Numbered from the stretch's first letter, positions 12,950 to 24,100 are shown. The stretch: DNA of 64,000 bases from Amphirosellinia nigrospora (GCA_004123355.1 SCHM01000004.1:2480001-2544000); one strand, 5' to 3'. Made by a program: numbers and translations. The notes: a model not told the origin generated them from the sequence alone.

Positions 12950-13202
12950 GGCCACGGCGGCGGCATGCTGTATGAAATTGACGGAGTCATGTATAAGGGA
13001 TGCGTTAAATTTGCATTCTTTCCGGCTCAAGATGTGCGTGAAATGCTAAAAGTTGGTCCGCGAGATCATTAGCAACAGGGAATACTTCAACAATACCGAG
13101 GGCGGCATTCAATGTCTATGGTATTGGGACCATAATATTGAGACTCTTGACAATCTAGACATGGCGTACGGCCACGATGGCACACCTAACAATAAGTCAT
13201 GA
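12950..13202 (+). pseudogene. Possible remnant of a small secreted-protein gene
   Basis: Two overlapping plus-strand frames look coding. The first reads GGMLYEIDGVMYKGCVKFAFF (broken here by my reading limit) and runs to about 13070. The second, from about 13053, contains REYFNNTEGG, CLWYWDH and AYGHDGTPNNKS before a stop at 13200-13202. A minus-one class shift near 13050 would join them. No ATG or signal peptide can be placed, and I do not recognise the family. A TATA-like element lies upstream. It may equally be chance. Confidence 0.25.
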
Positions 13203-13530
13203 AGGCAGGTAGCGTCATCAGTGTTAATTATACTTTGTCACGCTTGACACTCCAAACTCCATTAATTACAATGGCACGGGCCCTTGGACCTTTGGACACC
13301 CATATGGATGCATACATGGCGGCATGCCCCGCTGAAGGCTGTGAAGGGGTGGGCGTCAACTCTTCATCTGTTTTTTTGGCAAAAGCAAAGAAGGTAAGTC
13401 CAAATGCCCAGTGGCCCGAGCCCAACAATATGCCCTTATACCCTAGCGACCGTTTTAGACCCCACAAAATATATGCATGTATCTAGCTGGGTACTTGAAT
13501 GCATAACATCAGAAAACGGAAAAAAATATA

Positions 13531-13642
13531 CTCCGAATCGGGGAATCGAACCCCGGGCTTGACGGTACTTTTCCTGCACCTTGTTTTGCAACAAGGCGTC
13601 AAGATTGAGAGCGTCAAATGTTGGCCACTACACCAATTCGGA
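13531..13642 (-). tRNA. tRNA-Glu (anticodon CTC) with a 40-nt intron
   Basis: On the minus strand the 7-bp acceptor TCCGAAT/ATTCGGA is perfect, with discriminator G. The D-arm and A box read TGGTGTAGTGG. The anticodon stem TGACG/CGTCA closes a loop C-T-CTC-A-[intron]-C. The T-arm CGGGG-TTCGATT-CCCCG is perfect and carries the B box. The intron occupies 13566-13605 and starts one base 3' of the anticodon, the standard nuclear position. The plus strand of the same block gives no tRNA. It is the last of three tRNA genes in a row on this strand. Confidence 0.92.
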
Positions 13643-13650
13643 CATATGGC

Positions 13651-13722
13651 TGCTGACAGCATGAATCGAACATGCGTTTGCTCGGCCACAACGAGCTGTA
13701 CTAACCACTATACGATGCCAGC
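13651..13722 (-). tRNA. tRNA-His (anticodon GTG)
   Basis: 72 nt on the minus strand. Acceptor GCTGGCA pairs with TGTCAGC (one G-T), discriminator A. The D-arm reads TCGTATAGTGGTTAGTA. Anticodon arm GCTCG-TTGTGGC-CGAGC has GTG at positions 34-36. T-arm GCATG-TTCGATT-CATGC is perfect. No intron. The post-transcriptional G-1 expected of His tRNA is not encoded, as is normal in eukaryotes. Confidence 0.95.
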
Positions 13723-13740
13723 TTGGTCCAAGAAAGAACA

Positions 13741-13811
13741 TGCATCAGCCGTGAATCGAACACGGGGCCCATCGATGGCAACGATGGATTTTACCACTAA
13801 ACCACTGATGC
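13741..13811 (-). tRNA. tRNA-Gly (anticodon GCC)
   Basis: 71 nt on the minus strand. Acceptor GCATCAG pairs with CTGATGC, discriminator A. The A-box region reads TGGTTTAGTGG. Anticodon arm CATCG-TTGCCAT-CGATG has GCC. T-arm CCGTG-TTCGATT-CACGG. No intron. The three tRNA genes are separated by only 8 and 18 bp. Confidence 0.95.
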
Positions 13812-14131
13812 TTGTTGTTGCAGTTGGCTCCGGTATACCTCCACTAAACCAAACTGACGGAAAGGATCTGCGCACAGCGTTAGCTTTAGGATCAGCATTG
13901 GCAATTGGTAAAATGGTTATGCATCACTCGACTGGGCCTTAGATAATCAGATGCTCAAAAAAGTTTACTAATACTAAGCAGTTCAAGTAGCTGGCAACTA
14001 AGTAGGTGCGCGGTCAACTTGGGGTCTGGTCACGGTTAGCCTCGGGACCTCATAAAATAAGTAACCAGAACTCCTAGTCGTACGTAGGGTTATGAACAGC
14101 AGCTAGGGTGGTTAGACTACGGACAAGATCT
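13812..14131. other. Intergenic region
   Basis: Short gap between tRNA-Gly and the 3' end of the secreted-protein gene. An internal promoter serves the tRNA genes, so little upstream control is expected. Nothing recognised. Confidence 0.4.
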
Positions 14132-15063
14132 TTATAAGTCGTTGTTTATTACAGTGAAGCTAACCAAAGTCATAAGTGCGAGGAGGTTGATACCCTTGAT
14201 CCATGCCTCACTGGTATCATCACCAGTGACCGTATTGGTGCCATCTCCGTTGTCTGTTGAATTCCCGGTCGAGTTGCCTATTTTATTGACAGTCGCATTC
14301 CCGGCTGCCTCGGCATAGGTCGGTTGAGGGTCTGTTTCATTGACCGGGTGGATGGGCGGAAAGAAGCTTATATAATTTTTGTATTGTTGGCCGGTCGGTA
14401 GGTGATGTTGATCATCATCAATCCATTCATAACCGCACGCTTGGATGCGGGCCCCCTCAAGCCCATAGCTACTATCACATCCAGACAAGGTGCCATTATA
14501 GCAAATCATTCCTGGATGGACCGTATAGGCGCCAGTCTCACCAACAAGGAAATCTGGCTCATCAATCGGGTTTGTAGTGTAATTCAATACGATAGTCAGG
14601 TTGAAATCAGCGGTTGTTATATTAGGAGGGTTGGCGGCTTGGACGAGTGAGAAGACCTGTTTCGCTGTGTCTTCATCGAGTTGAAGAGGATCGGCTTGAA
14701 CGGAATTTGCTGAAGTGTATGTATAGTTCACGATCTGTGGAAACACTGTGACTGGAATTAGTTCAATTTGAAGAACCAGTATCAACACTATTACTCACCG
14801 ATTAATCCCATTGGGTATCGGTGAAAGCTGCATGTGCTGCCATTGCCTCCCTGGCTTTGCGCGAGCTCAGAGGTGCAGTTCAGCATGGGCGTTACCCGAA
14901 ACCTGCGACCGCCGTAATTTGGGTAAGGATTTGTGTAGGGCTTCTCAACCCCGAAAGGGACATCATTGACGTCGAAGTTGAAATTGGTACACTTCCCGGC
15001 TACCGAGACCAGCAGCGCGGTTCCGATTGCCAGTACAGACTCGAGGCGGATTATTTTATGCAT
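14132..15063 (-). CDS. Secreted, possibly GPI-anchored protein, 2 exons
   Basis: Unknown function; probably cell-wall or surface located. Exon 1 (15063-14799) begins with a signal peptide, about residues 1-22 (LAIGTALLVSVAG). The intron starts GTGAGT at 14798; of two in-phase acceptors, the one with exon 2 starting at 14745 places the branch-like ACTAAT about 17 nt upstream, and the alternative start is 14751. Exon 2 ends at 14132. The mature part has many N-glycosylation sequons (NYTY, NLTI, NYTT, NETD, NSTGNSTDN), a few cysteines, a Thr/Asn/Asp-rich stretch and a hydrophobic C-terminus (INLLALMTLVSFTVI), the arrangement of a GPI signal. No known catalytic domain. Total about 304 aa. No lesion. 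Confidence 0.75.
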
Positions 15064-15345
15064 TGCTGTATGATGGATTGAATGTCTACTACAGATTGCG
15101 AGGTGTCAGAATGGATTTCCGAATCATAGTTACATGTAAAACACGCGACGCTTATAACCTTCGCCTGAATACGCCGTATTTTGTAAATCGCGTTATTTGT
15201 CATGGGTAGCTATGCTTGGCGAAGAATAGAGTCTGCTCAATGCAGAAAGACATACTCACTATAGTCGGCGTATTTTACAGCCAGGATAGGTAATGACCTA
15301 GAAAAATACACTTTTACACGTTCTAAACACTGACTTTATTACCCA

Positions 15346-16275
15346 TCATTCGTTCAAAACTTCACTCATTGTCTTCACCACCTCGTCAATCGACCCCAGG
15401 CTCATGCTCAAATGACCATCCTTGTCACTGACCCTCAATTCCGAGTCTTTAATCAAGCCATGCGCCTTCCTCGCCATGCCAACTGGGCAATTGACATCCT
15501 TCTCGCCATGCCATATAATCAACCTACGCCCCTCCAAGTCCAATTCCTCGAGCCCAAAACCCCAGTCCCGCGCATCGAGATGGATCTCCAACGCCGCGCC
15601 TGCACTCCCTTGCGCTAACCCCCTCCTCAGGTCCTCAACAATGATGCCCCTCTCCTCATCTGTCGCCCGCATCCACGCGGCATAATCTGGCTCAGACCGA
15701 TTCTTTAGGTTATCCGCGAGCGTCTTCTCGAGCTTCGCTGAGTTGCCGCTGGACGCCTCGCGCATCGCGGCGCTCATATCGAAGTCGAGCGCTTTCTCTA
15801 CTAACCAAGTCGACCACGAGGCTAGCCCGAATAGAATCCGCGCGGGCAGCATCATACCCTCGAGTCCTAGACTGGTAGGATAGATACCTGCGACCGTGGC
15901 CCCGCCAATGCAGCGCGTACGAGGGATCGCATACAAGCAGGCTAATGCGAATGGCACGCCGCCCGAGACGCCGATCACTGCGAACCGGTCTACGTGCAAT
16001 GCGTCGGCGAGGCGTAATACATCGGCTGGCCAGTCTAGGAGCCGGCGATCTGGCACTGGTGTCGAGCCGCCCATGCCAGGCCGGTCAGCGGCGATGATGC
16101 GTAGATTATGGTGTTTGGCTGCCGCATTGTAGCCCTGTGCCTCGATATGACAACCTGGCAAGCCATGATGGAAGAATATCGTTCCGGCGGCAGCGTCGCT
16201 GGTGTCGCCATAAATAGCATAGCAAACCCTTCGACCGCCAGGCAGGGTCAAGAACTCGTCTGGTGGAAGTTCCAT
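15346..16275 (-). CDS. Alpha/beta-hydrolase fold protein
   Basis: Single exon, 309 aa, start ATG at 16275 (the frame further 5' has only TTG). The oxyanion-loop motif HHGLPG lies at about residues 36-41. The nucleophile elbow G-V-S-G-G has Ser104, and the other triad members are most likely Asp260 (WHGEKDVNCP) and His288 (DKDGHLSM). The segment RPGMGGSTP is typical of the fungal cytosolic hydrolase group. Lipase, esterase, epoxide- or C-C-bond hydrolase cannot be told apart from sequence. No signal peptide. It is divergent from the Nudix gene with about 630 bp between the starts. Intact. Confidence 0.9.
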   Translation of the reverse strand: MELPPDEFLTLPGGRRVCYAIYGDTSDAAAGTIFFHHGLPGCHIEAQGYNAAAKHHNLRIIAADRPGMGGSTPVPDRRLLDWPADVLRLADALHVDRFAVIGVSGGVPFALACLYAIPRTRCIGGATVAGIYPTSLGLEGMMLPARILFGLASWSTWLVEKALDFDMSAAMREASSGNSAKLEKTLADNLKNRSEPDYAAWMRATDEERGIIVEDLRRGLAQGSAGAALEIHLDARDWGFGLEELDLEGRRLIIWHGEKDVNCPVGMARKAHGLIKDSELRVSDKDGHLSMSLGSIDEVVKTMSEVLNE

Positions 16276-16904
16276 GGAGTCAACATCAGCGATGTGTAAG
16301 CTTAACGTGCTTGCGGTGCGCAACTTGCGGTGCCCAACTGTCGCGGAGTTCTTGGATAATGTTCAATTAGAGGAAGTTAACTAATGTGTTCTTCCAAGGG
16401 GATCACTTGTTGAGCGTTGCGATGATCTAGAAATTTGACCTTCGAAACACAAATAGGGGCACCCGGATTATAGTTGAGCCGATTCATCCCTGCGAACCAA
16501 CGGCCTGGCGTGGCGTCACGAAGAGATATCAGAGGATCTTAGAAGGGATAGAACCGTAAGAAATGGGCCGAAAAACACGTAAGATACTCTTCATCTCACT
16601 CTTTAAATTCTTGAGCCGAATTGGCAGTTTCTTGTTTGATATCGCCGGAATACTCTAAATTCACTCTGTGCTGCGAGATTTGCTCTTCGTGTGTATCAAC
16701 AACTGAAGACGCTGTAACGAGAGAGAGTTGTGCTACTATTTGCTGCTATTGAAACGCCACGAATACTTGCCCATATTATATGATTTTCTCACTAGCTTGC
16801 TGAGGTTCCAGTTGACTCAGCCAGACAAACTCCTCATCAGCGCTTCGCCTATGTGATTAAATCTTTTCATTTACAAAGCATCTATTGCCATTCTAGTCGA
16901 GAAA
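16276..16904. other. Divergent promoter region (alpha/beta hydrolase / Nudix)
   Basis: Shared upstream region of two intact genes read in opposite directions, so co-regulation is possible. Pyrimidine-rich leader sequence precedes the Nudix ATG. No specific site is named. Confidence 0.4.
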
Positions 16905-17944
16905 ATGTCCCAAGAGCAGCAGACCCTGTCCAATCTCGACCTCGTCGAACGAGTTGACTCGTAAGTACTATTGTCTCTCAACCCAAGACACCAGGCGGTG
17001 CGAGTCGACAGATAATGGCAGCTAAGCATCTCAGATGGCCTTACTTTATCAAGAACCCTGAAGCATATAAGCGACATATGCAAGACTACCACTACTTTCT
17101 CGTCGAAGGATATGAAGATCCGTTCGGATACATCCATAATGACTTTGTCGCCCATATGGACTGGCCAGAGTGCTGGAAGATCGACCCGAAACAACGATTC
17201 ATCTCCCTGACGACGGGCTGCCCCCCATCCGTCAGCGACTTCGAAATACGCACTCGCCTTATGCGAGAGACGTTGAAACGAGGGCACAAGTCCCAGAAGA
17301 TTCTGTCCCTGAAGCATTGGGCGGATGAACTCTTCCCTCTCTACACAACAAGCGGAGAGCATGTATTGGATATGGATGGTTGTGGTGTAGATATGTTCGG
17401 TATTATCAACTACTCTGTCCATATGATTGGATGGGTTATGACTGCCGACGGTATGAAGTTGTGGGTCCCACGCCGCGCCCTCACCAAGATGAGCTTCCCC
17501 GGGAAACTCGACAACACCGTCGGCGGCAGCCTCGCTTCTGGAGAGCAGCCCATCGACGGCATTGTCCGGGAATGTGAGGAGGAGTTGTGCCTTGACCCCA
17601 CTTACGTGCGTGCCAACATTCGGCCTTGCGGCATCAATTCATTTCAATTGACCGTGACCGACTTAATGGAAGTCGGCTGCCAGCACCAAGTCCAATATCT
17701 CTACGAGATCGAGTTACATCAAGATATTGTTCCACGAATTGGGGATGGGGAGGTTGGGGGGATTGAACTTTTGACCATCGATCAAGTCCGGGAGGCTATG
17801 AGAAAGGGGGAGTTCAAGTTGACCTGCAACTTGACATACATGGCGTTCCTGATTCGACATGGCTACATCAACGCAGAGAACGAGCCGCATCTTGCCGAGA
17901 TTTGCTCACGGCTCAATCGCTACCACCACTTGTTCATTGTCTAA
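16905..17944 (+). CDS. Nudix hydrolase with N-terminal DUF4743 domain, 2 exons
   Basis: Related to the Nudix 20/24 and yeast YJR142W group and to the Nudix half of fission yeast Tnr3. Members of that group hydrolyse damaged thiamine diphosphate forms (established for the family; not shown here). Exon 1 is 16905-16960 (MSQEQQTLSNLDLVERVD), intron 16961-17034 starts GTAAGT and ends TCAG, exon 2 is 17035-17944; total 321 aa. The N-terminal DUF4743 part carries WPYFIKNPEAY, PFGYIHNDF and FISLTTG. The Nudix box spans about residues 183-205 as GGSLASGEQP to RECEEELCL. The usual Gly before the last hydrophobic residue is Cys here; the catalytic REx2EE core is kept. No signal peptide; cytosolic. Intact. 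Confidence 0.92.
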
Positions 17945-18509
17945 ATGTTACAAATCCTGCAATCTGACGCTGCTGTCGTTACCAGCTTCGATTCTCCTTA
18001 GCTCCTTCAGAATTTTGAAAATTTCATCTTCTTCTACTTCTACCGAACAAAAACCCAGCCCAGAGAAACTTGCTGACAGGAAGATATCGCCCGTAGCAAT
18101 GTGGACAGATGATGGCATGCTTTTGCAGGAGATATCTCATGTCATTTATCGCGCCTTAAGGCCAATTGACATCAGTATCTATGAATCAAATCGCTTCTTT
18201 GTCTCTTTTCGGTATTTGATTGTAGTCAAATTGTGTCGTTAGTTCAGATGCTGGTATCATGTTTAAATACTCTTCGCAAAAGACGTCCTCGTGTATTTTG
18301 TGGTGCTGGGTTCGCCAATACGCTATACTACCGGTGAAAATATTTCTAGGGGTAGCTAGACTACCTCATAGGCTGAGGTACCGACTGAGCTAATTTACCA
18401 TCTCCTACGTTGTATACCTAAAGTGTAGTATTTTCTAACCTAACCTCAACATTCTTACATCCTCTAGATTTTTGGTTTCGGGTTGCCCAATGTTGCGATA
18501 CCGAATTCC
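17945..18509. other. Intergenic region
   Basis: Holds the 3' end of the Nudix gene. At 18361-18410, read on the minus strand, is a tRNA 5'-half-like segment (TAGCTCAGTCGGTA) without a T-arm; it is described under findings. No gene called. Confidence 0.4.
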
Positions 18510-18830
18510 CTAGTCTATTCGTCTAGTAGCTTCAATATGATGTGTCCCACTTGCAGTGTCTGACGCGAATGCTAGACTTCTACCTGCTAGCGAATCTGTC
18601 TCGTTGGCAGCTATCAACATGTAGACCTTCCCCTCTTTACTACAAGATCCATGGAAACTCACGTGAGCATCAGAGGTGCCGTTGTGCGTCCTTATGACGA
18701 AGCGATGGTGGTGGGAACACTCTGAGCACTCTACCCTTGCGCCTCTATCTATGTCCACTTCACAAGCCTTGCAGATCAACCTCCCCTGGCCATCCACTAC
18801 CGGCTTCAACACATCGCACTCCCCTCCCAT
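18510..18830 (-). CDS. Small cysteine-rich hypothetical protein
   Basis: 106 aa, single frame from ATG 18830. Residues 20-40 have C-x2-C-x12-C-x2-C spacing (ICKACEVD, VECSECSHHHRF), which resembles a zinc ribbon or half a B-box/ZZ-like finger; a further Cys follows in HGSCSKEG. No signal peptide or membrane segment. I do not recognise a family, and there is no intron evidence. It stands alone in a gene-poor stretch. It may be a C-terminally decayed finger protein or chance. Confidence 0.35.
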   Translation of the reverse strand: MGGECDVLKPVVDGQGRLICKACEVDIDRGARVECSECSHHHRFVIRTHNGTSDAHVSFHGSCSKEGKVYMLIAANETDSLAGRSLAFASDTASGTHHIEATRRID

Positions 18831-21134
18831 GTAAGGAGGATGTTTGGCCTCGATCCCACCCTTGGGTATCTAACCTGAATTGGGGGAGATCCCTCCCAAG
18901 TCAGCTAGTAGTAGTGATACTTGAGATTCCTTTCCAGGCATGAGGAGGGGTCTTGTGATGCTTCGATTGTTTCACCAACTTTACAGGTAGCAATTGTAGG
19001 ACTCGAGAGGCTAATATAACAATAGAGTCTGCGCTAATCTTAAACAAACATATTAACAACCGAAGTGAAGAGATGGTTGAATAAGTAAGAGATATTTGTA
19101 GTCGCAGTAGGGCTCAAATATTAACCTTACGTAAGTCGCGCCTGACCGGAGCTGCCTAGACATTATTCCGCTGCGCTAAGATCCGAAAGGGATGTAGAAT
19201 AATCAAGGTGATTGCAACATCTCGTCAATGTAGCTAGGGTTTGTGTTCAAGGGCCTGGAGGGTTTTCACATTGCATATAAATGTTGAAGTGTTGGTATAG
19301 AAGCCTCTCGGACTGGAGGTTCTGGCATCCGAAAATGTAATCCCTTAGGTTACCCCACGAAATCTGGACAAGATTTGTTGATTAAGCCCAATAATGCAGT
19401 ATTCACGACTTAGTCGAGGGAAAAAGATGGCAAGATCGAAGGACATACTGAAATGAATGGTTTCGAAATTAACATGTCTATAGAATTCCTTTAAATCTAG
19501 AGCAAGTTAATACAATTCGCGCAATCACTATTAACAGAAGTAGATGACTGTGACGCATTGTGTAGTGGCGAAACGGACTGCAACGGTTGATGCCATTTTA
19601 GTACCGGTGACTAACGGTCGCATTTTCTAGTCTTATACGGACAAATGCTACGCTACCTCAAGGGGTATCTAACACCGCCAGCGGAGATGCCTAGGGCTAA
19701 TCAAGATTAACTATCAGTTTCAATATCAACATCATGGCTCGAGGACAGGATCAAGATGTTTCTATATCCCAAGAGGATTATCATAATTGTTTCATGTTCA
19801 ACTGCTCAGCTGCCTAGAATCTGTGAGCATGAATGGAGGCTGTATTCCCCGACTAAGTTCCAGGCACTTGAATGTAAGCCCTTGTCACGACGAAGCATCC
19901 CAAAGGCTCGATAATCGTTCTGTCATTGACTATTCGGTACGGAACGAGAATAATATCAAGGTTGATGGCAGAAGCAGATCCTCATGAGAATTAGATACCT
20001 GCCGCTAGCTCACGTTTGAACTCAAGACTCCTCTCATTGCCGTCCTTCCTATCGTAACCGGTGACTCGGCCGTGATGTATCATACAACCACCCATGCATT
20101 CTGGGTATCGTCGGAAAACATTAGGCTGGGATCGTGCCCGGCAGGACGAAAATCCCACCTTGACGACCATCTCGTCTTCTTAGCATTATTGGGGTACTCT
20201 TTTTGCAGTTGAATCCGCCCTTTTAACATCTGGTTACATGCGCTTACTATATGTTGTTATAGAAACCTCGGTGTACTCTCGCTCCTGACTGTTTCATATC
20301 ATTTACAATGGATACTATCCGAGTCAGATAGCGGGCTTGCTATTAACATGAGTCTGACTAATATGTGCAAGAGGAGACAAGCGGACGCCTACGTCATAAT
20401 ACTATCTCGATGTCTCCTTGTTTTGCCCTTAAATGTGCAGTTGAAAAAGTTGAACAAGTACTGAAGCCTGTTGATCATCCATCTGTGGGGAGGAGACTCG
20501 ATATAATACAGCGCACCTTGCTCAGACTAATCACACCCGATTCAAGGTCTTGTGCAACTCGTGGAATTTCGGGATATGATATCCCTTGACAGACGACTCC
20601 GGTGCCAATGAAATGGTTATATCATTAACCAAATCACGATTTCGTAGAACCAAAGCAGTATGATATGCGGTCATATCGCTGCTGGATGATAAGTGCAACT
20701 ACTAAGGGGTAGCGATGGTATAGAAATTAAGCTTTGGGCTGGAATTACAAGACAGTCGAGCACAGGTGAGATCGACTGGGTAGCCCCGAGTTAGCATCGT
20801 ACCTTGAGACAAAATTAGGTCTTGCACAGTATGATCTGTAAGATATCGCTCGAAATAGACATAAACCCCGCCTCGACAAGTTAATCTGTTTAACCGGAAT
20901 AAAGGTCTCCTGGTCACCTTAACACTCAAGCGAACTGATTAATTGACCCACATCTCAAGCATCCTCTACGGCAACGCCATCAGTTAAGTGAAATCAAACT
21001 GCTAACTGACCCAACGTTAGCCGATGTTGAGTTAGAGTCATTACCTCCATACCTACTTGCGTACACCCTGAGCTGACAGATGCTAATAGGACTGTAGTTA
21101 GAATCTAAGTAAGAGGACAGTAAAATACTTGAAA
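18831..21134. other. Gene-poor AT-rich region
   Basis: 2.3 kb with only short frames in all six readings. No RNA gene, transposase or reverse-transcriptase motif, terminal repeat or tandem repeat was recognised. Confidence 0.45.
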
Positions 21135-24100
21135 TCAGAATATCTGATTTCTAGGTGCGGCAGATGAAGCTACATAATATCCTTCATTCGCGAGCTCTGG
21201 GTGCACAAAAGAAAAGCACTCCAGGCATCCCTCCTCTAGACGGTGCCCATTGTAGAGCTGCCCCATAATCGCACATGCTTCACTTCTAATATCGTTCGTC
21301 TGAGGATCGCGAAGTGAGCAAACCCCTGCGAACTGAGCGTTCAATCTTGCGATTCCGTAAAGGCGTCCTCCCAAGCCGTAACATAACAATAGTAAAAGCT
21401 GACCTATTCAACCGTTTGTCATCTTTGTGTCCGTCTGGTTTTCTGTCCATCTACCAATTTCCCATCTATAACATTTTGGGTCGTATTCTGGGAATGTAAA
21501 GGGCCAGTTAAAAGCCCATCTGTTGACATGCCCAGACGAATAACTCCTTAATAACTGTTGTCGATCTCTAAACAACGCCCCTGGCGTGAACAATAGCATC
21601 TAGGATTTTGCCATGTATAGTACCCCCTAGACGACTAATTAATGCAATCATGCTTGAAATTAATGCCAAGTAGTCTAACTGCGTGAAATCGTCCACTTTT
21701 CCCCCATCTGGCTTAGTTTGGTCATAAAGAACGCTAACATTGGCTATTTGACGTGCAGGAGGGGTAGAGGTCGACCTAAAAGTCACCATCCTATAATGAC
21801 CGGCGATTGAAGCGTCTTTACTAGGTGCTAATTCCACGGTCCAACGAGGATTCGCTGGATTCTGAGAAAGTATAGTTCGTCGCAGAGGGAGCGATGCCAG
21901 CATAAGGAGTCCTGGAAAAAATAATTAGTCAAGGTTTAAAAGAAAAATTAAGGATATAATGCTAAATTGAATTAAACTATACGGCATAGTTCTACCTACC
22001 AATAGCATGCCATGCCCAGTCATAACGTGATTCTCCTTAATTAGAAAAATCCGTAAGTAGTTATTAGATTAATATTGCAACGTTGTAAAATTAAGCAAAC
22101 AAAATTTACTAAAAGAAAATGGTACAAACCAGCCTGTGGCATATGTTTCTTGTATTCATCGTGGCCTTCGGCCCAGGGGACCACTTCTAAGAAAAGGGTT
22201 GCAATCACAACACATTTTACATGGTCTTTTTTTGCAAATGCGTCGGCAAACAACAAAGCTTGCTCACGCATGCTGAATTGAGACCACTGCCATTATTAAG
22301 CTTTGTCAGCTTTCGCATAAATAAAGCATTGAACTTGATTTACATACCGGAGTAGCTTTCCACTAAGACAACTAGAATTAGCACAGCTAGCAATAAAGAC
22401 TGAACTTACTATAGCAATATGTCTTGTTATGATTATATATAAAACATAGCTAACATACTGTATTAAAAGCTGCCGAGCTAAAATATCCTAGGTTATTAAA
22501 ATATAATATTTAACAGCGTTTTATCTTGTCAGCAATCTTTAAGACAACAACTTACTACCATGGGCGTCGAATACTGATCCATAATTTTTTGTGATTGTTC
22601 CACTCCTCTAAAAGTTCTTTGGTCTCCGGATATTGGTTCTCTACTTGATTCGGTCGATTTGGGACTTTGATAGGACGCAATATTGACCATGCACTTAATT
22701 CCCCGTCCCGTACCGTTGCTACAGTACAGAATAACCGGGGGTTGTGAAAAAAGTTATCGCTTTTCCTTGGGAAGGCCGGATCATTCCAGAATCTCTCTGA
22801 TAGCAACTTAGAGGGCCACGTCGAAGGTATATGATAATCTCTATATTCTGCATCGTCTTGTAGGTAATCACCATTAGGGTCTGCTGGTGTAAAGCTGTTC
22901 AGGTCGTCAATATGTGGGAATTGCCTGATAGTTAGGTCCAGTGGTGGGTATATGTTGTCAATAGTAGATAGTACTAAACTGTAAGTTATGAATCGGTTTC
23001 CACGTTTATTGCAAACTACCTAGGTATTTAATACCAAGGTCATAACACAATACTCACATTCAAGCTGATTCACGCCCCCAAAAATGCTTTGTTCCATATA
23101 CATCCCAACCTCTGTCATGCCTTGGGCATCTACATACTTTAAGCTTGCATTAGTACTAAAAGCATCTTCGTAGTATAGTGAATATAAATCAATACTCTAT
23201 AATAAAGGGATAAATCCTTACAGGTTCACCATCAGAACTAAGGCTATAAGCTCTAGCGTCTTTCTCGTCATTTATGCAGTTGCCAATATAGTTATCGTTC
23301 CAAAAACGACCACCTATTATTGCATGCATAACTTCATGTACTATCTAGAAATTCAAAGCTAAGTTTATTACGTTTTATAAATTGCCTTTGAATAGGTTAA
23401 CTTACAGTTATAGCTAACGAGACATGGAGCTTGCATAGCTCTTCTACATCTAAATCTGGATTTAGTATAGCTTTTAGTTCTGTAAAAGGAATAATGATGA
23501 CTGCAGTGTATGGTTTATCTCCAGTGCCTACTTCAGGCTGGTATGAAGTTGCACCGTGATACTCGTTCCAGGCAGGTGAAAACCCCCAAATAGTTTTCGA
23601 AAGAAGTTGAACAAGTCTATCACGTGCCTCTGGCACCGTTTTCTTTTCACCTACCATAATAGTTATTAATATGCTTAGAATTCTTTTTTAGATTGAATTG
23701 TATTTCCTTACTCTGTTCAAATTCGCAGACATCTGTCCCTCGTTCAAGACGGACGACTTCTTCAGCTGCATTACTTAGAAGAACCGTGGCATCTTCAAAG
23801 GGCGGCGGGCCAAAAACGTCTTCTAATTTGTCCCAAAACTCCCAACGACCATAAAGTATGGTTCGGAGCTAGGTAGGATATAAGCATATGATAAATCAGG
23901 AAACGTAGAGGATATTCCGTACTATAACAAGAATCACAAGGGTTAACTTCTTACTCAACGTAAATAAGGAGGGTCTTTCATACCACCATCATGTTTTTCC
24001 TCTAAAAGGGCCTGTAGAATGCGATTTGCCAACTCGATACTAACGCTTAGCTTACTCCAAAGTTCTTCATTATCTACGCTCCAGGTTAAGGCGGGATGTG

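Noticed and set aside
13499-13942. A 147-aa plus-strand ORF across the tRNA cluster
   Set aside because: The whole stretch is explained by three tRNA genes on the minus strand.
23197-23221. A 25-nt micro-intron in the HExxH gene (GTAAGG...TATAG)
   Set aside because: The same donor pairs with a later acceptor behind TACTAAT (exon starting at 23136), giving a normal 85-nt intron and a better protein join.
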